From NCBI RefSeq assembly GCF_035594035.1, contig NZ_CP141588.1, positions 124,001 to 188,000 on the forward strand: a DNA stretch of 64,000 bases, written 5' to 3'. A program made the translations under genes and the position numbers. This DNA comes from Sphingomonas sp. LY54. GTDB lineage: Bacteria; Pseudomonadota; Alphaproteobacteria; Sphingomonadales; Sphingomonadaceae. Shown one piece after another: positions 35,538 through 44,618 of this stretch (position 1 is its first letter; each line of letters opens with the position of its first letter). The notes under the pieces were generated by a model. That model was given only the letters and a program-made list of their open reading frames with translations, was not told where the DNA came from and did not search any database.

Positions 35538-35609
35538 CGCCCGTTCCTGTAACGCAACATCCGAGCGTTCAGCTTCGACAGGCCCAGCCCGAACGGCTAG
35601 AGTTTCTGC

Positions 35610-37325
35610 ATGCCCTCCGATTCTCCCGACTCCTTCGGCCTCGGCCTCGACGAACCGCCGCAGCCGGCCAAGCCTGTCCTGAGCGCCGCAAGCGGCGCCG
35701 AAGGGGCCCAACCCTATCGGGTGCTCGCCCGCAAATATCGGCCGCAAAGCTTCGAGGAGCTGATCGGCCAGGACGCGATGGTGCGCACGCTCGGCAACGC
35801 CATCAAGCGCGACCGGCTCGCCCATGCCTTCATCCTCACCGGCGTCCGCGGCGTCGGCAAGACCTCGACCGCCCGCCTGGTCGCCAAGGCGCTCAACTGC
35901 ATCGGCCCGGACGGGCAGGGGGGACCCACCATCTCGCCCTGCGGCGTCTGCGAGCCCTGCGTCGCGATCGCCGAGGGGCGGCATATCGACGTAGTCGAGA
36001 TGGACGCCGCGTCCAATACCGGCGTCGACGACGTGCGCGAGATCATCGAGGCCGTCCGTTACGCAGCGGTCTCGGCGCGCTACAAGGTCTACATCATCGA
36101 CGAAGTCCACATGCTGTCGAAGAACGCGTTCAACGCGCTTCTGAAGACGCTTGAGGAGCCGCCGGCCCACGTCAAATTCCTGTTCGCCACCACCGAGGTG
36201 AACAAGGTGCCGGTCACCGTCCTTTCGCGCTGCCAGCGCTTCGACCTGCGCCGCATCTCGGCCGAGCAGCTCGCCGCCCATTTCGCCGACGTCTCGGCGA
36301 GGGAGGGCGCAGAGGTCGAGCCCGAGGCGCTGGCGTTGATCGCCCGCGCCGCCGAGGGCTCGGCCCGCGACGGCCTCTCGATCCTCGACCAGGCGATCGC
36401 CCATGGCCATGGCGCGGTCACCGCCGACCAGGTCCGCGCCATGCTCGGCCTGTCGGACCGCGGCGCGATCCGCAAATTGCTCGGGCTGCTGCTCGCCGGC
36501 GACGCCCGCGCTGCGCTCGCGGCGATCAAGGACCAGCACGATCTCGGCGTCGACCCCGCCGCTCTGCTGCGCGGCCTGCTCGAGAGCGTTCACGGCATCA
36601 CCCGCGCAAAGGTTGGCGGCGCCACCGATCCGGCGCAGAGCCACGAGGAGCGCGCCGCCTACGAGGAGTGGGCGGGCAAGCTGAGCTACGCCGCAGTCCA
36701 CCGTCTTTGGCAATTGCTGCTGAAGGGGCTGGGCGAGGTCCAGACCGCGGCGATGCCGCTGGAAGCCGCCGAAATGGCGTTGCTCCGCGTCATCCATGCC
36801 AGCGAGATGCCCGATCCCGGCGCGCTGATGGAGCAGCTGGCCAGCGGCGGGGCGGTATCGGTGCCGCAACGCACGGCGCCGGCCGCATCGGCCGCGCAGG
36901 CGGAGATGGCTCACCAACCTGCCGTGCCCGAAGCGCCCGCGCCGGCCTTCCAGGCGCCGCCGACCTTCGCCGGGCTTGTCGACTACCTCGCCAATAACGG
37001 CAAGCCGCACCTCGCCCAGATGCTGCACGATTTCGTGGGGGTCGTCCGTTACGCGCCGCCTGAACTTGTGATCCGCCCGACCAAGCCGATGGCCGGCGAT
37101 TTCATGCGCGATCTCGCGGCTTCGCTGAAGGTTCTGAGCGGAACGATCTGGACGGTCGAGGTTTCGGAGGAGGAGGCCGAGCCGAGCCTGCTCGAGCAGG
37201 AGAAGAAAGCGGCGGGTGAGGTGCGCCAGGCGGTGCTCGATTCACCGATGGTGAAAGCCGCGTTCGACGCCTTTCCCGACGCCGAGCTCACCCATTTCAC
37301 GATCAACGAACAACGGAGTGCGTAA
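35610..37325 (+). CDS. dnaX: DNA polymerase III gamma/tau subunit
   Basis: The 571-residue clamp-loader subunit has an N-terminal extension of about 35 residues, then YRVLARKYRPQSFEELIGQ, Walker A GVRGVGKTSTA, a zinc module (CGVCEPC), Walker B IIDEVHMLS and sensor FATTEVNKVPVTVLSRCQRF. The C-terminal tau-like part (about 410 to 571) binds other holoenzyme components. No A-rich slippery site for programmed frameshifting was seen. The stop overlaps the ybaB start by one base (TAATG). Confidence 0.95.
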   Translation: MPSDSPDSFGLGLDEPPQPAKPVLSAASGAEGAQPYRVLARKYRPQSFEELIGQDAMVRTLGNAIKRDRLAHAFILTGVRGVGKTSTARLVAKALNCIGPDGQGGPTISPCGVCEPCVAIAEGRHIDVVEMDAASNTGVDDVREIIEAVRYAAVSARYKVYIIDEVHMLSKNAFNALLKTLEEPPAHVKFLFATTEVNKVPVTVLSRCQRFDLRRISAEQLAAHFADVSAREGAEVEPEALALIARAAEGSARDGLSILDQAIAHGHGAVTADQVRAMLGLSDRGAIRKLLGLLLAGDARAALAAIKDQHDLGVDPAALLRGLLESVHGITRAKVGGATDPAQSHEERAAYEEWAGKLSYAAVHRLWQLLLKGLGEVQTAAMPLEAAEMALLRVIHASEMPDPGALMEQLASGGAVSVPQRTAPAASAAQAEMAHQPAVPEAPAPAFQAPPTFAGLVDYLANNGKPHLAQMLHDFVGVVRYAPPELVIRPTKPMAGDFMRDLAASLKVLSGTIWTVEVSEEEAEPSLLEQEKKAAGEVRQAVLDSPMVKAAFDAFPDAELTHFTINEQRSA

Positions 37326-37648
37326 TGCCCAACCTCGATGACATCATGAAGATGGCCCAGAATGCCCAGGCCGAGCTGCAGAAGGCGCAGGCCAATCTCG
37401 ACACGATCGAGGTCGAGGGCGTCTCGGGCGGCGGCCTGGTCAAGGTTCGCGCCTCGGCCAAGGGCCGCATCATCGGCGTCGACCTCGACGAGAGCCTGCT
37501 CGCGCCCAGCGAGAAGCAGATGACCGAGGATCTGATCGTCGCCGCACTGAACGATGCGCGGAGCAAGGCAGACGTCGCGGCCAATGCCGAGATGCAGAAA
37601 ATCACGGCCGGCCTGCCGTTGCCGCCGGGCATGAAGATGCCGTTCTAA
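37325..37648 (+). CDS. YbaB/EbfC-family nucleoid-associated protein
   Basis: The 107-residue product has the N-terminal helix MAQNAQAELQKAQANLDTIEV, the GGGLVKVRASAKGRIIGVDLD strand region and a C-terminal helix ending in LPPGMKMPF, all typical of YbaB/EbfC. It forms dimers that bind DNA. Position directly after dnaX is the standard arrangement; recR, which often follows, is absent here. Confidence 0.93.
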   Translation: MPNLDDIMKMAQNAQAELQKAQANLDTIEVEGVSGGGLVKVRASAKGRIIGVDLDESLLAPSEKQMTEDLIVAALNDARSKADVAANAEMQKITAGLPLPPGMKMPF

Positions 37649-37651
37649 GCC

Positions 37652-38590
37652 CTACATACCATTCAGGTCTTGAAGCGCCGTCGGTTCCGGATCCGGAGCC
37701 GGCGGCGCTGTCTTTTCGGCAGCCGGCTCGGTCACGACCGGCGCCACATCGGCCGGATCGATATAATCCTCGGCCTTCTCCGGCGCGGGCGCGGCCTTGG
37801 GTTCGGCCTTCTTCTTTTTGGCGGGCGCGGCGCGCTCTTCGGGCTCCGCCGCCGGCGTGGCATCCTCGCCCCTCAGGCAGGCGTCGAGGCCGTCGCGCTG
37901 GACCACCCGGATCCGCGACGCGATCGAATTGCCGTAGCGCCGCGTGAAGCCGCTCGGCGCGATCGCATCGCGCTCCTTGGGCAGCGGCAGCACGGCCGCG
38001 ATCCGCGCCGCTTCCTGCCGCGTGAGGTTGGATGCATCCTTGCCGAAATAACGCTGCGCCCCCGCATTGACGCCGTAGGTGCCGATGCCGGTCTCGGCGA
38101 TGTTGAGATAGACTTCCATGATCCGTTGCTTGGTCCACATCTGCTCGATCAGCAGGGTGAACCAGGCCTCAAGGCCTTTGCGGAAATAGCCGCCGCCCTG
38201 CCACAGGAAGGCGTTCTTGGCGGTCTGCTGGCTGATCGTCGATCCGCCGCGCATCCTCTTCTTGCCCTCGGCATTGCTGCGCATCGCGGCGGCGATGGCG
38301 TCGGTGTCGAAGCCATTATGGGCGCAGAACTTGCCGTCCTCGGCTGCGATCGCCGCGCGCTCCATGTCGTTGTCGATTTCCGACAGCGGCATCCAGCTCT
38401 TTTCGACGCCGCGCCCGCCGAGCAGGTCGCCCATCTGCGTGAAGGTGATCGGCGGCGGCACGAAGCGATAGAGCAGCACCCACAGGACGCTGAAGAGGAT
38501 GAAGAGGAAAAAGGCGCGGATGATCCAGCCGATGATCCGGCCGCCCAATCCGCGCCTTTTGGTCTTACGCTTCGATACTGCTCGTGCCAT
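37652..38590 (-). CDS. mtgA: monofunctional biosynthetic peptidoglycan transglycosylase
   Basis: This glycosyltransferase family 51 enzyme has 312 residues. A basic start and one membrane anchor (IIRAFFLFILFSVLWVLLY) precede the catalytic domain: AAIAAEDGKFCAHNGFD with the first catalytic glutamate, GGSTISQQTAKNAFLW and KQRIMEVYLNIAETG with the second. It polymerises lipid II into glycan strands at the inner membrane. The C-terminal 75 residues are an unusual Ala/Pro/Glu/Lys-rich tail after the conserved domain. It converges with ybaB, three bases apart. Confidence 0.93.
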   Translation of the reverse strand: MARAVSKRKTKRRGLGGRIIGWIIRAFFLFILFSVLWVLLYRFVPPPITFTQMGDLLGGRGVEKSWMPLSEIDNDMERAAIAAEDGKFCAHNGFDTDAIAAAMRSNAEGKKRMRGGSTISQQTAKNAFLWQGGGYFRKGLEAWFTLLIEQMWTKQRIMEVYLNIAETGIGTYGVNAGAQRYFGKDASNLTRQEAARIAAVLPLPKERDAIAPSGFTRRYGNSIASRIRVVQRDGLDACLRGEDATPAAEPEERAAPAKKKKAEPKAAPAPEKAEDYIDPADVAPVVTEPAAEKTAPPAPDPEPTALQDLNGM

Positions 38591-38617
38591 GCGGCCCGTT
38601 AGCGCGCCGCTTGGCGC

Positions 38618-39523
38618 TTAGCCAGCGGGAAGCAATCGGCGTTCGCCCGCCAAGTTCATCAGCGCCTTCTGCAGCTTCTCGAACGCCCGCACCTCGATCT
38701 GGCGGATGCGCTCGCGGCTGACGTCATAGACCTGGCTCAGTTCCTCTAGCGTCTTCGGATCTTCCGACAGGCGACGCTCGGTGAGGATGTGCTTCTCGCG
38801 GTCGTTCAGCGCGTCCATCGCCTGGACGAGCAGATCGTGACGGACCTTGGTCTCCTCGGCCTCGGCGACGCGCTCGTCCTGCAGCGGGTCGGTGTCGACC
38901 AGCCAGTCCTGCCACTGGCCTTCGCCTTCCTCGCGCAGCGGCACGTTCAGAGACGTGTCGCCGCCCATCGCCATGCGACGGTTCATCGAGATCACGTCGT
39001 CCTCGGAGACGCCGAGATGGGTCGCGATCTTGGTCACGTCCTCAGGCTTCAGATCGCCGTCCTCGAACGCCTCGATCTGGTTCTTCATCCGGCGAAGGTT
39101 GAAGAACAGCTTCTTCTGCGCCGCGGTCGTGCCCATTTTCACGAGCGACCACGAGCGCAGGATGAATTCCTGGATCGACGCGCGGATCCACCACATGGCG
39201 TAGGTCGCCAGGCGGAAGCCCCTTTCGGGCTCGAACTTCTTCACGCCCTGCATGAGGCCGATATTGCCCTCGGAGATCAGCTCGGACACCGGCAGGCCGT
39301 AGCCGCGGTAGCCCATCGCGATCTTGGCGACGAGGCGCAGGTGCGAATTGACCAGCTTGGCCGCCGCATCGGTATCCTGATGCTCGGTCCAGCGCTTGGC
39401 CAGCATATATTCCTCCTCGGGGGCGAGGATGGGGAATTTCTTGATTTCGGTCAGATAGCGATTGAGACCCGCTTCGCCGCCGGTCGCGGGGATCGTCGCC
39501 AGGCCTTTGTTACCGCTTGCCAT
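38618..39523 (-). CDS. rpoH: RNA polymerase heat-shock sigma factor RpoH (sigma-32)
   Basis: The 301-residue sigma factor has region 2 (LVNSHLRLVAKIAMGYRGYG and ATYAMWWIRASIQEFIL), the RpoH box QKKLFFNLRRMK that distinguishes sigma-32 from the primary factor, and region 4 with DVSRERIRQIEVRAFEKLQ. It directs transcription of chaperone and protease genes. The leader upstream is short and AT-rich (TTAGTTATATT just before ATG on the minus strand). It lies downstream of the pseudouridine synthase gene with a 59-base gap. Confidence 0.95.
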   Translation of the reverse strand: MASGNKGLATIPATGGEAGLNRYLTEIKKFPILAPEEEYMLAKRWTEHQDTDAAAKLVNSHLRLVAKIAMGYRGYGLPVSELISEGNIGLMQGVKKFEPERGFRLATYAMWWIRASIQEFILRSWSLVKMGTTAAQKKLFFNLRRMKNQIEAFEDGDLKPEDVTKIATHLGVSEDDVISMNRRMAMGGDTSLNVPLREEGEGQWQDWLVDTDPLQDERVAEAEETKVRHDLLVQAMDALNDREKHILTERRLSEDPKTLEELSQVYDVSRERIRQIEVRAFEKLQKALMNLAGERRLLPAG

Positions 39524-39582
39524 AATATAACTAAGCTCCCTTTGGGCGCTGCACGTTTATTCTCCGTGCCTGCACTTGATTG

Positions 39583-40548
39583 CTATACGGTGAGCGCCCT
39601 GAACAGTTCCTGCATATCGGACGGGACGGCGCTTTTGAAGGATAAGTTTTCCTTCGAGACGGGATGAACGAACCCGAGGACTGCAGCATGCAGAGCCTGA
39701 CGTTTGAAGTCCAATTGATTGAGTACATCACGGTGAACGGTTCTGGTGCGCCCATAAACCGGGTCGCCGAGCAACGGATGCCCAATCGACGTCATGTGGA
39801 CCCGCACCTGGTGCGTCCGCCCGGTCTCGAGGCGGCATTCGATCAGTGCGGCTTCGCGGAGCGGCGTCACCAGCCGGAAATGGGTCACCGCGCGCTTGCC
39901 GCGCCCCTCGGCCACGATTGCCATCTTCTGGCGATTGGCGGACGAGCGGGCGAGCGGGGCGTCGACCGTTCCGCTCGCCGGATTGGGCACGCCCGCGACG
40001 ATCGCCTGGTAGCGGCGGTCGATGCTGTGCCTGGCGAACTGCGCGGAAAGGCCTTCGTGCGTCACGTCCGTCTTGGCCACGACGAGCAATCCCGACGTGT
40101 CCTTGTCGATGCGGTGCACGATGCCCGGCCGCGCCACCCCGCCGATGCTCGAAAGCCGTCCGGCGCAATGGTGGAGCAGGGCGTTGACCAACGTCCCGTC
40201 GAAGTTTCCGGCGGCGGGGTGGACCACCATTCCGGCAGGCTTGTCGACGATCACGAGGTGGTCGTCCTCAAACACGATCTCCAGCGCGATATCCTGCGGC
40301 TCGTTATGCGCCGGCGCGGGCTCGGGGATGCGGATCTCGTACGCCCCCGGCTTGGCCTTCGCCGCCGGATCCCGAACCTGAACGCCTTCCGGATTGCGGA
40401 CTTCGCCGGCGCTGATCAGCGCCTTCAGCCGCTCGCGCGAGACGGTCGGCAGCGCCGCGGCGAGCGCGCGGTCAAGCCGCCAGCCCGCGGCATCGGCGGC
40501 GATCGTCGCCTGAATAACAGAAACCCCCCGGTTCATTGGACGATCCAT
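39583..40548 (-). CDS. RluA-family 23S rRNA pseudouridine synthase (RluD-like)
   Basis: This is a 321-residue pseudouridine synthase with an N-terminal S4-like RNA-binding part (AAGWRLDRALAAALPTVSRERLKALI) and the catalytic domain containing VHRIDKDTSGLLVVAK, where the aspartate is the nucleophile. The later RVHMTSIGHPLLGDPVYG matches RluC/RluD types. An in-frame ATG five codons later is an alternative start. Substrate specificity is inferred from similarity to RluD. Confidence 0.92.
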   Translation of the reverse strand: MDRPMNRGVSVIQATIAADAAGWRLDRALAAALPTVSRERLKALISAGEVRNPEGVQVRDPAAKAKPGAYEIRIPEPAPAHNEPQDIALEIVFEDDHLVIVDKPAGMVVHPAAGNFDGTLVNALLHHCAGRLSSIGGVARPGIVHRIDKDTSGLLVVAKTDVTHEGLSAQFARHSIDRRYQAIVAGVPNPASGTVDAPLARSSANRQKMAIVAEGRGKRAVTHFRLVTPLREAALIECRLETGRTHQVRVHMTSIGHPLLGDPVYGRTRTVHRDVLNQLDFKRQALHAAVLGFVHPVSKENLSFKSAVPSDMQELFRALTV

Positions 40549-40668
40549 GTGGGGTGGAATGCCCGAATTTCAAGGGCCGGAGGCATAACCACCGCCTTGC
40601 AACATGCGCCGCCACGCGCCAATAGGGGGCGGGCAGTCGCTTTGGATACGAACAGGGGCATTAAAGGC

Positions 40669-41304
40669 ATGAAATCCTACGAATTTGCGAGCCTGCTCTG
40701 CTCGCGCCTCTGCCATGACCTGCTGAGCCCTGTCGGCGCGCTGAACAACGGTATTGAACTGCTGGCCGACGAGCACGACCCCGAAATGCGCGCCCGCTGC
40801 CTCGATCTTCTCGGCGAGAGCGCCCGCGCGTCCGCCAACAAGCTGAAATTCTTCCGCCTCGCCTTCGGCGCTGCCGGCGGTTTCGCCGACGAGGTCGATA
40901 CGCGCGAGGCGCGCGTCGCGATCGAGGGCCTGTTCGGCGGCGACGGCCGTATCCAGCTGGGCTGGATGGTCGACGAGCCGACGATGAGCAAGTCGGCGCT
41001 CAAGGTGCTGCTCAATCTCGTCCTGATCGCCGGCGACGCTCTCGTCCGCGGCGGCCGCATGGATGTGGGCGCCGAACGCCACGACGGCGGCATCGACATC
41101 GTCATCCGCGCCGAGGGCAGCCGCATCGTCCTCGACCCGGAGCTGAAGAAGGCGCTGCTCGGCGAAAGCCCGGAGGAGCAGATCGCGCCCCGCGCCGCCG
41201 CCGCCTGGCTGGTCCACAGCCTCGTCACCGAGGGCCGGGGCGAAGTGCAGGTTATGGACGCCGACGAAGGTATGATCCTGTTCGGAGCCTCGCTTCCAGC
41301 CTGA
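40669..41304 (+). CDS. chpT: histidine phosphotransferase ChpT
   Basis: The 211-residue protein has the DHp-like helix FASLLCSRLCHDLLSPVGALNNGIELL with the phosphorylated histidine near residue 16, and a degenerate ATPase-like C-terminal domain, as in Caulobacter ChpT. It relays phosphate from CckA to CtrA and CpdR, controlling the cell cycle and, in sphingomonads, motility genes. The long in-frame region upstream is antisense to the pseudouridine synthase gene and excluded. cheA follows 102 bases later on the same strand. Confidence 0.88.
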   Translation: MKSYEFASLLCSRLCHDLLSPVGALNNGIELLADEHDPEMRARCLDLLGESARASANKLKFFRLAFGAAGGFADEVDTREARVAIEGLFGGDGRIQLGWMVDEPTMSKSALKVLLNLVLIAGDALVRGGRMDVGAERHDGGIDIVIRAEGSRIVLDPELKKALLGESPEEQIAPRAAAAWLVHSLVTEGRGEVQVMDADEGMILFGASLPA

Positions 41305-41406
41305 AAGCGGTTTTCGGCGCCTCCGTTGGAAGCGCCCGCCCAGTAAACACCTCCTTTACCACCTCGTCTCCATAAGGCTGTCCGACACCGTTCCGGATGG
41401 GGCCTG

Positions 41407-43749
41407 ATGGAAGACCTGATCAACGATTTTATCGCGGAAACCCGCGAGATGCTGGAAGCGCTCGGCGGCGAGATCGTCGCCTGGGAAAGCGCTCCGAACG
41501 ATCGCGCCCGGCTCGACGAGATTTTCCGCTTCGTCCACACGGTGAAAGGCAATTGCGGCTTCTTCGATCTGCCGCGGCTCGAGGCGCTGAGCCACGCCGC
41601 CGAGGACGCCCTGGTCGAGGTTCGCTCGGGCAGGCGTTCGGCCGATCACGGCCTGGTCAGCGCGGTGCTGGCCATCATCGACCGGATCGGCGAATTGGTG
41701 CAGGCCCTCGAGACCGGCGAATCCATCGCAAGCGCGGATGACCGCCAGCTGATCGACGCGCTCAGCGACAAGCCGTCGCCCGTCGCCGAGGCAGCCGATG
41801 CCGTCGCCGGCCCGGCCGTCGAAGTGCGCAAGTCCTTCCGCAGCATCCGGCTCTCCGTCGACCTGCTCGATCGCATGATGAGCGGCGTCTCGGATATGGT
41901 GCTGGCCCGCAACGAACTGGCCCGCCGCCTGCGCGAGGCGCCGACCGATGTGGCGGTCGAGGCCGCGTTCGACCGCGTTTCGGCCTGCATCGCCGAAATG
42001 CGCGACGCCATCACCCGCACGCGCATGCAGCGGATCGACAATCTGTTCGTCACCCTGCCGCGCATGGTCCGCGACCTCTCCGCCGAGCTCGGCAAGCAGG
42101 TGACGCTGGAAGTCGACGGCGGCGATGTCGAGCTTGATCGCGAGATGATCGAGATGATCCGCGACCCTTTGAGCCACATCGTCCGCAACTCGGTCGACCA
42201 TGGCATCGAGAGCGCCGAGGAGCGGACCAAGGCCGGCAAGGCCGCGACCGGGACGCTTCGCGTCGCCGCGCGCCAGGCCGGCAACCAGATATTGATCGAG
42301 ATCGCCGACAATGGCCGCGGCATCGACAGCACCAAGCTGGTGCGCAAGGCCGTCGCCAACGGCGTCATCACGCCGGAACAGGGCGAGCGCCTTTCGCCGG
42401 CGCAGCGCAACAGCCTGATCTTCGAGGCCGGGCTCAGCACGGCCCAGCAGGTGACGTCGATCTCCGGCCGCGGCGTCGGCATGGACGTCGTGCGCGCCAA
42501 TATTGAGCGGATCGGCGGCGTGGTCGATGTCGAGAGCAAGCTGGGGCAGGGCGTGCGCCTCACCCTGCGCGTGCCGCTCACCCTCACCATCATCCCGGCG
42601 CTGACGGTCAGCATCGGCGGCCAGAATTACGCCATCCCGCGCTCGGCGATCGAGGAGATCGTCCGCAGCAAGAACAGCAGCGTTCGCATCGAAACCGTGG
42701 GCGGGGCCCAGGTCGCGAGCATCCGCGACAAGCGCATTCCCCTGGTTTCGCTCGGCGCCGTGCTCGAGGTCGAGCAGCAGATCGAGGCGGCCGAGCAGAC
42801 GATGATCGTACTGAAGCCGGCGGGCGGCGACGTCTATGCGCTCGCGGTCGATCATGTGCACGACCATGAAGAACTGGTGGTGAAGCCGGCCGCGCCGGTC
42901 GTGATGGCGACCGGCCTCTATGCCGGCACGACGCTCGCCGACGACGGCATTCCCATCCTCCTGCTCGATCCGTCGGGCATCGCCGCTGCGGCGGGGGTCG
43001 TCCTCGACCAGACCGAGATCGAGAAGCGCACCGCCGCGCCGGCACCCGAGGAAGAGCAGCGCGTGGAGACGCCGGCCTTGCTGTTCGTCACCTTGGGCGG
43101 CGCGCGCCGTGCGATCCACTTGCCGGTGGTTGAACGGATCGAGGACGCGAAGCCGGAGGCGGTCAGCTGCAGCGCGGGCCGCCTGCGGGTCGTGATCGGC
43201 GACCGCATCCTGCCGCTCGCCGGCATTTCCGAGGCTCCCGACCAACCATTTCGTATCCTGCGTCTCTCCGACGGCGTCAGCGAGCTGGCTTATGCTTTTG
43301 CCGAAGTGGTCGACATCGTCGGCCTCACCGACGCGATGCTGCCGGCCCCGGCCGCGGGCGAAGTCAGCGGTGTTACTTTGATCGACGGCGTCCAGGTAGA
43401 GATCGTCGACAGCTATTGGCTGTTCGGCGCGCACGGCCATGACGTCTCGGACGCGAAGGCGCGGCCCGTTTGCGCGCTGCCGACCGGCGATCCGTGGATG
43501 GAGAATATCCTCCGCCCGATCATCGAGGGCGCCGGCTACCGGGTCGTCGCAGCCGACGGTGCGGAAGCGCAGGAAGTGGACGTGCTTATTACATCCGCGG
43601 AGGCCGAGCCGGTTCCGCTCGTGGCCGGGCAGATCGTCAAGATCCGCGCCCATCCGGAGCCGAATGCGGACCATGACGACAGCATCTATCGCTACGATCG
43701 GGCCGGGTTGCTGAGTGCGCTCAGCCGCGTCGCTGGAAGGAAAGGCTGA
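41407..43749 (+). CDS. cheA: chemotaxis histidine kinase CheA with two CheW-like domains and a degenerate receiver
   Basis: The 780-residue kinase opens with an Hpt domain (phosphorylated His44 in FVHTVKGNCGFF). A linker of only about 30 residues leaves no room for the usual P2 domain. Dimerisation helices (about 138 to 190), the ATPase domain with HIVRNSVDHGIE (about 257), DNGRGID and GRGVGMD, and a first CheW-like domain (about 395 to 520) follow. A second CheW-like domain lies at about 557 to 690. The last 90 residues resemble a receiver domain lacking a convincing phosphorylatable aspartate. It starts the cheA-W-Y-B-R operon. Confidence 0.92.
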   Translation: MEDLINDFIAETREMLEALGGEIVAWESAPNDRARLDEIFRFVHTVKGNCGFFDLPRLEALSHAAEDALVEVRSGRRSADHGLVSAVLAIIDRIGELVQALETGESIASADDRQLIDALSDKPSPVAEAADAVAGPAVEVRKSFRSIRLSVDLLDRMMSGVSDMVLARNELARRLREAPTDVAVEAAFDRVSACIAEMRDAITRTRMQRIDNLFVTLPRMVRDLSAELGKQVTLEVDGGDVELDREMIEMIRDPLSHIVRNSVDHGIESAEERTKAGKAATGTLRVAARQAGNQILIEIADNGRGIDSTKLVRKAVANGVITPEQGERLSPAQRNSLIFEAGLSTAQQVTSISGRGVGMDVVRANIERIGGVVDVESKLGQGVRLTLRVPLTLTIIPALTVSIGGQNYAIPRSAIEEIVRSKNSSVRIETVGGAQVASIRDKRIPLVSLGAVLEVEQQIEAAEQTMIVLKPAGGDVYALAVDHVHDHEELVVKPAAPVVMATGLYAGTTLADDGIPILLLDPSGIAAAAGVVLDQTEIEKRTAAPAPEEEQRVETPALLFVTLGGARRAIHLPVVERIEDAKPEAVSCSAGRLRVVIGDRILPLAGISEAPDQPFRILRLSDGVSELAYAFAEVVDIVGLTDAMLPAPAAGEVSGVTLIDGVQVEIVDSYWLFGAHGHDVSDAKARPVCALPTGDPWMENILRPIIEGAGYRVVAADGAEAQEVDVLITSAEAEPVPLVAGQIVKIRAHPEPNADHDDSIYRYDRAGLLSALSRVAGRKG

Positions 43750-43751
43750 GC

Positions 43752-44186
43752 ATGCAGGAGCTCCTCCTCATCATCACTCTGGGCGGCCAGCGAATCGCGG
43801 TCCCGGCCGCGGACGTCGAATCGGTCGTCGAAATCGAAGGCTTAACGCCAGTGCCGCGTGCGGCGGCCCATGTCGCCGGCCTTTCGGCGCTGCGCAGCCG
43901 CGTTCTCACCGTGATCGACGGCCTCGCCTCGCTGGAACTGGGCGCCTCGAATGCCGACGGTCCCCGCGACGCGATCGTCGTCGAGACGGACGGTCATCCC
44001 TATGCCTTGCTCGTCGACAGCGTCGAGGACGTGCTGGAATTTTCGGGCGACGTTCGCCCGGTCCGCACGTCGCTCGACAGCGGCTGGCGGCGGGTCGCCA
44101 AGGGCATGGTCGAGGCCGGCGACGACCTGCTCCTGCTCGTCGACAGCCAGGCTTTGCTGGCCGGTCCGACGGCGCAGGCCGCGTAG
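43752..44186 (+). CDS. cheW: chemotaxis coupling protein CheW
   Basis: This 144-residue single CheW domain begins ELLLIITLGGQRIAVPAADVESVVEI and contains GLSALRSRVLTVIDG, the part that links receptors to CheA. It follows cheA after two bases. No receptor gene is present nearby. Confidence 0.9.
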   Translation: MQELLLIITLGGQRIAVPAADVESVVEIEGLTPVPRAAAHVAGLSALRSRVLTVIDGLASLELGASNADGPRDAIVVETDGHPYALLVDSVEDVLEFSGDVRPVRTSLDSGWRRVAKGMVEAGDDLLLLVDSQALLAGPTAQAA

Positions 44187-44252
44187 CCGCCTTAAGACTG
44201 TCATTACCAATTGCGGCTAGGCTCCGAATGCCGCCAACGAAGCGAGAGTGGA

Positions 44253-44618
44253 ATGAAGAGCTGTCTTGTCGTCGATGATTCCAAGGTGATCCGGAAAGTG
44301 GCGCGCCACATCCTGGAAACGCTGAACTTCTCCGTCGACGAGGCCGAGGACGGTCGCGAGGCGCTGTCGCGGATCGAGACCCAGATGCCGGACGTCGTCC
44401 TGCTCGACTGGAACATGCCCGTGATGAGCGGCATGGAGTTCCTGCGCACGCTGCGGCAGCTCAATTACGAGACCCAGCCCAAGGTCGTCTTCTGCACGAC
44501 CGAGAACGACGTCGCCCATATCCGCGCCGCCATCGAGGCCGGCGCAGACGAATATGTGATGAAGCCGTTCGATCGCGAGACCCTGGAAAGCAAGCTGCAG
44601 ATCGTCGGGGTCGCGTGA
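44253..44618 (+). CDS. cheY: chemotaxis response regulator CheY
   Basis: The ATG at 44253 gives 121 residues with only a receiver domain. Acidic pocket D8 and D9, phosphorylated D52 (in VVLLDWNMPV), switch threonine in VFCTTEND and lysine in VMKPFDRE are all present. The neighbour order supports a CheY function over other single-domain regulators. The stop overlaps the cheB start by four bases. Confidence 0.92.
   Translation: MKSCLVVDDSKVIRKVARHILETLNFSVDEAEDGREALSRIETQMPDVVLLDWNMPVMSGMEFLRTLRQLNYETQPKVVFCTTENDVAHIRAAIEAGADEYVMKPFDRETLESKLQIVGVA

Noticed and set aside
35526..37028. 500-codon minus-strand frame opposite dnaX
   Set aside because: Antisense shadow of dnaX; composition is typical of reverse-frame Arg/Asp/Gly-rich translations.
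35610..37325. Programmed frameshift in dnaX to make a gamma form
   Set aside because: No A-rich slippery heptamer with a following hairpin was found.
41356..43674. Very long minus-strand open frame opposite cheA
   Set aside because: It is the antisense shadow of a high-GC gene with strong codon bias; no family motif or ribosome site is seen.
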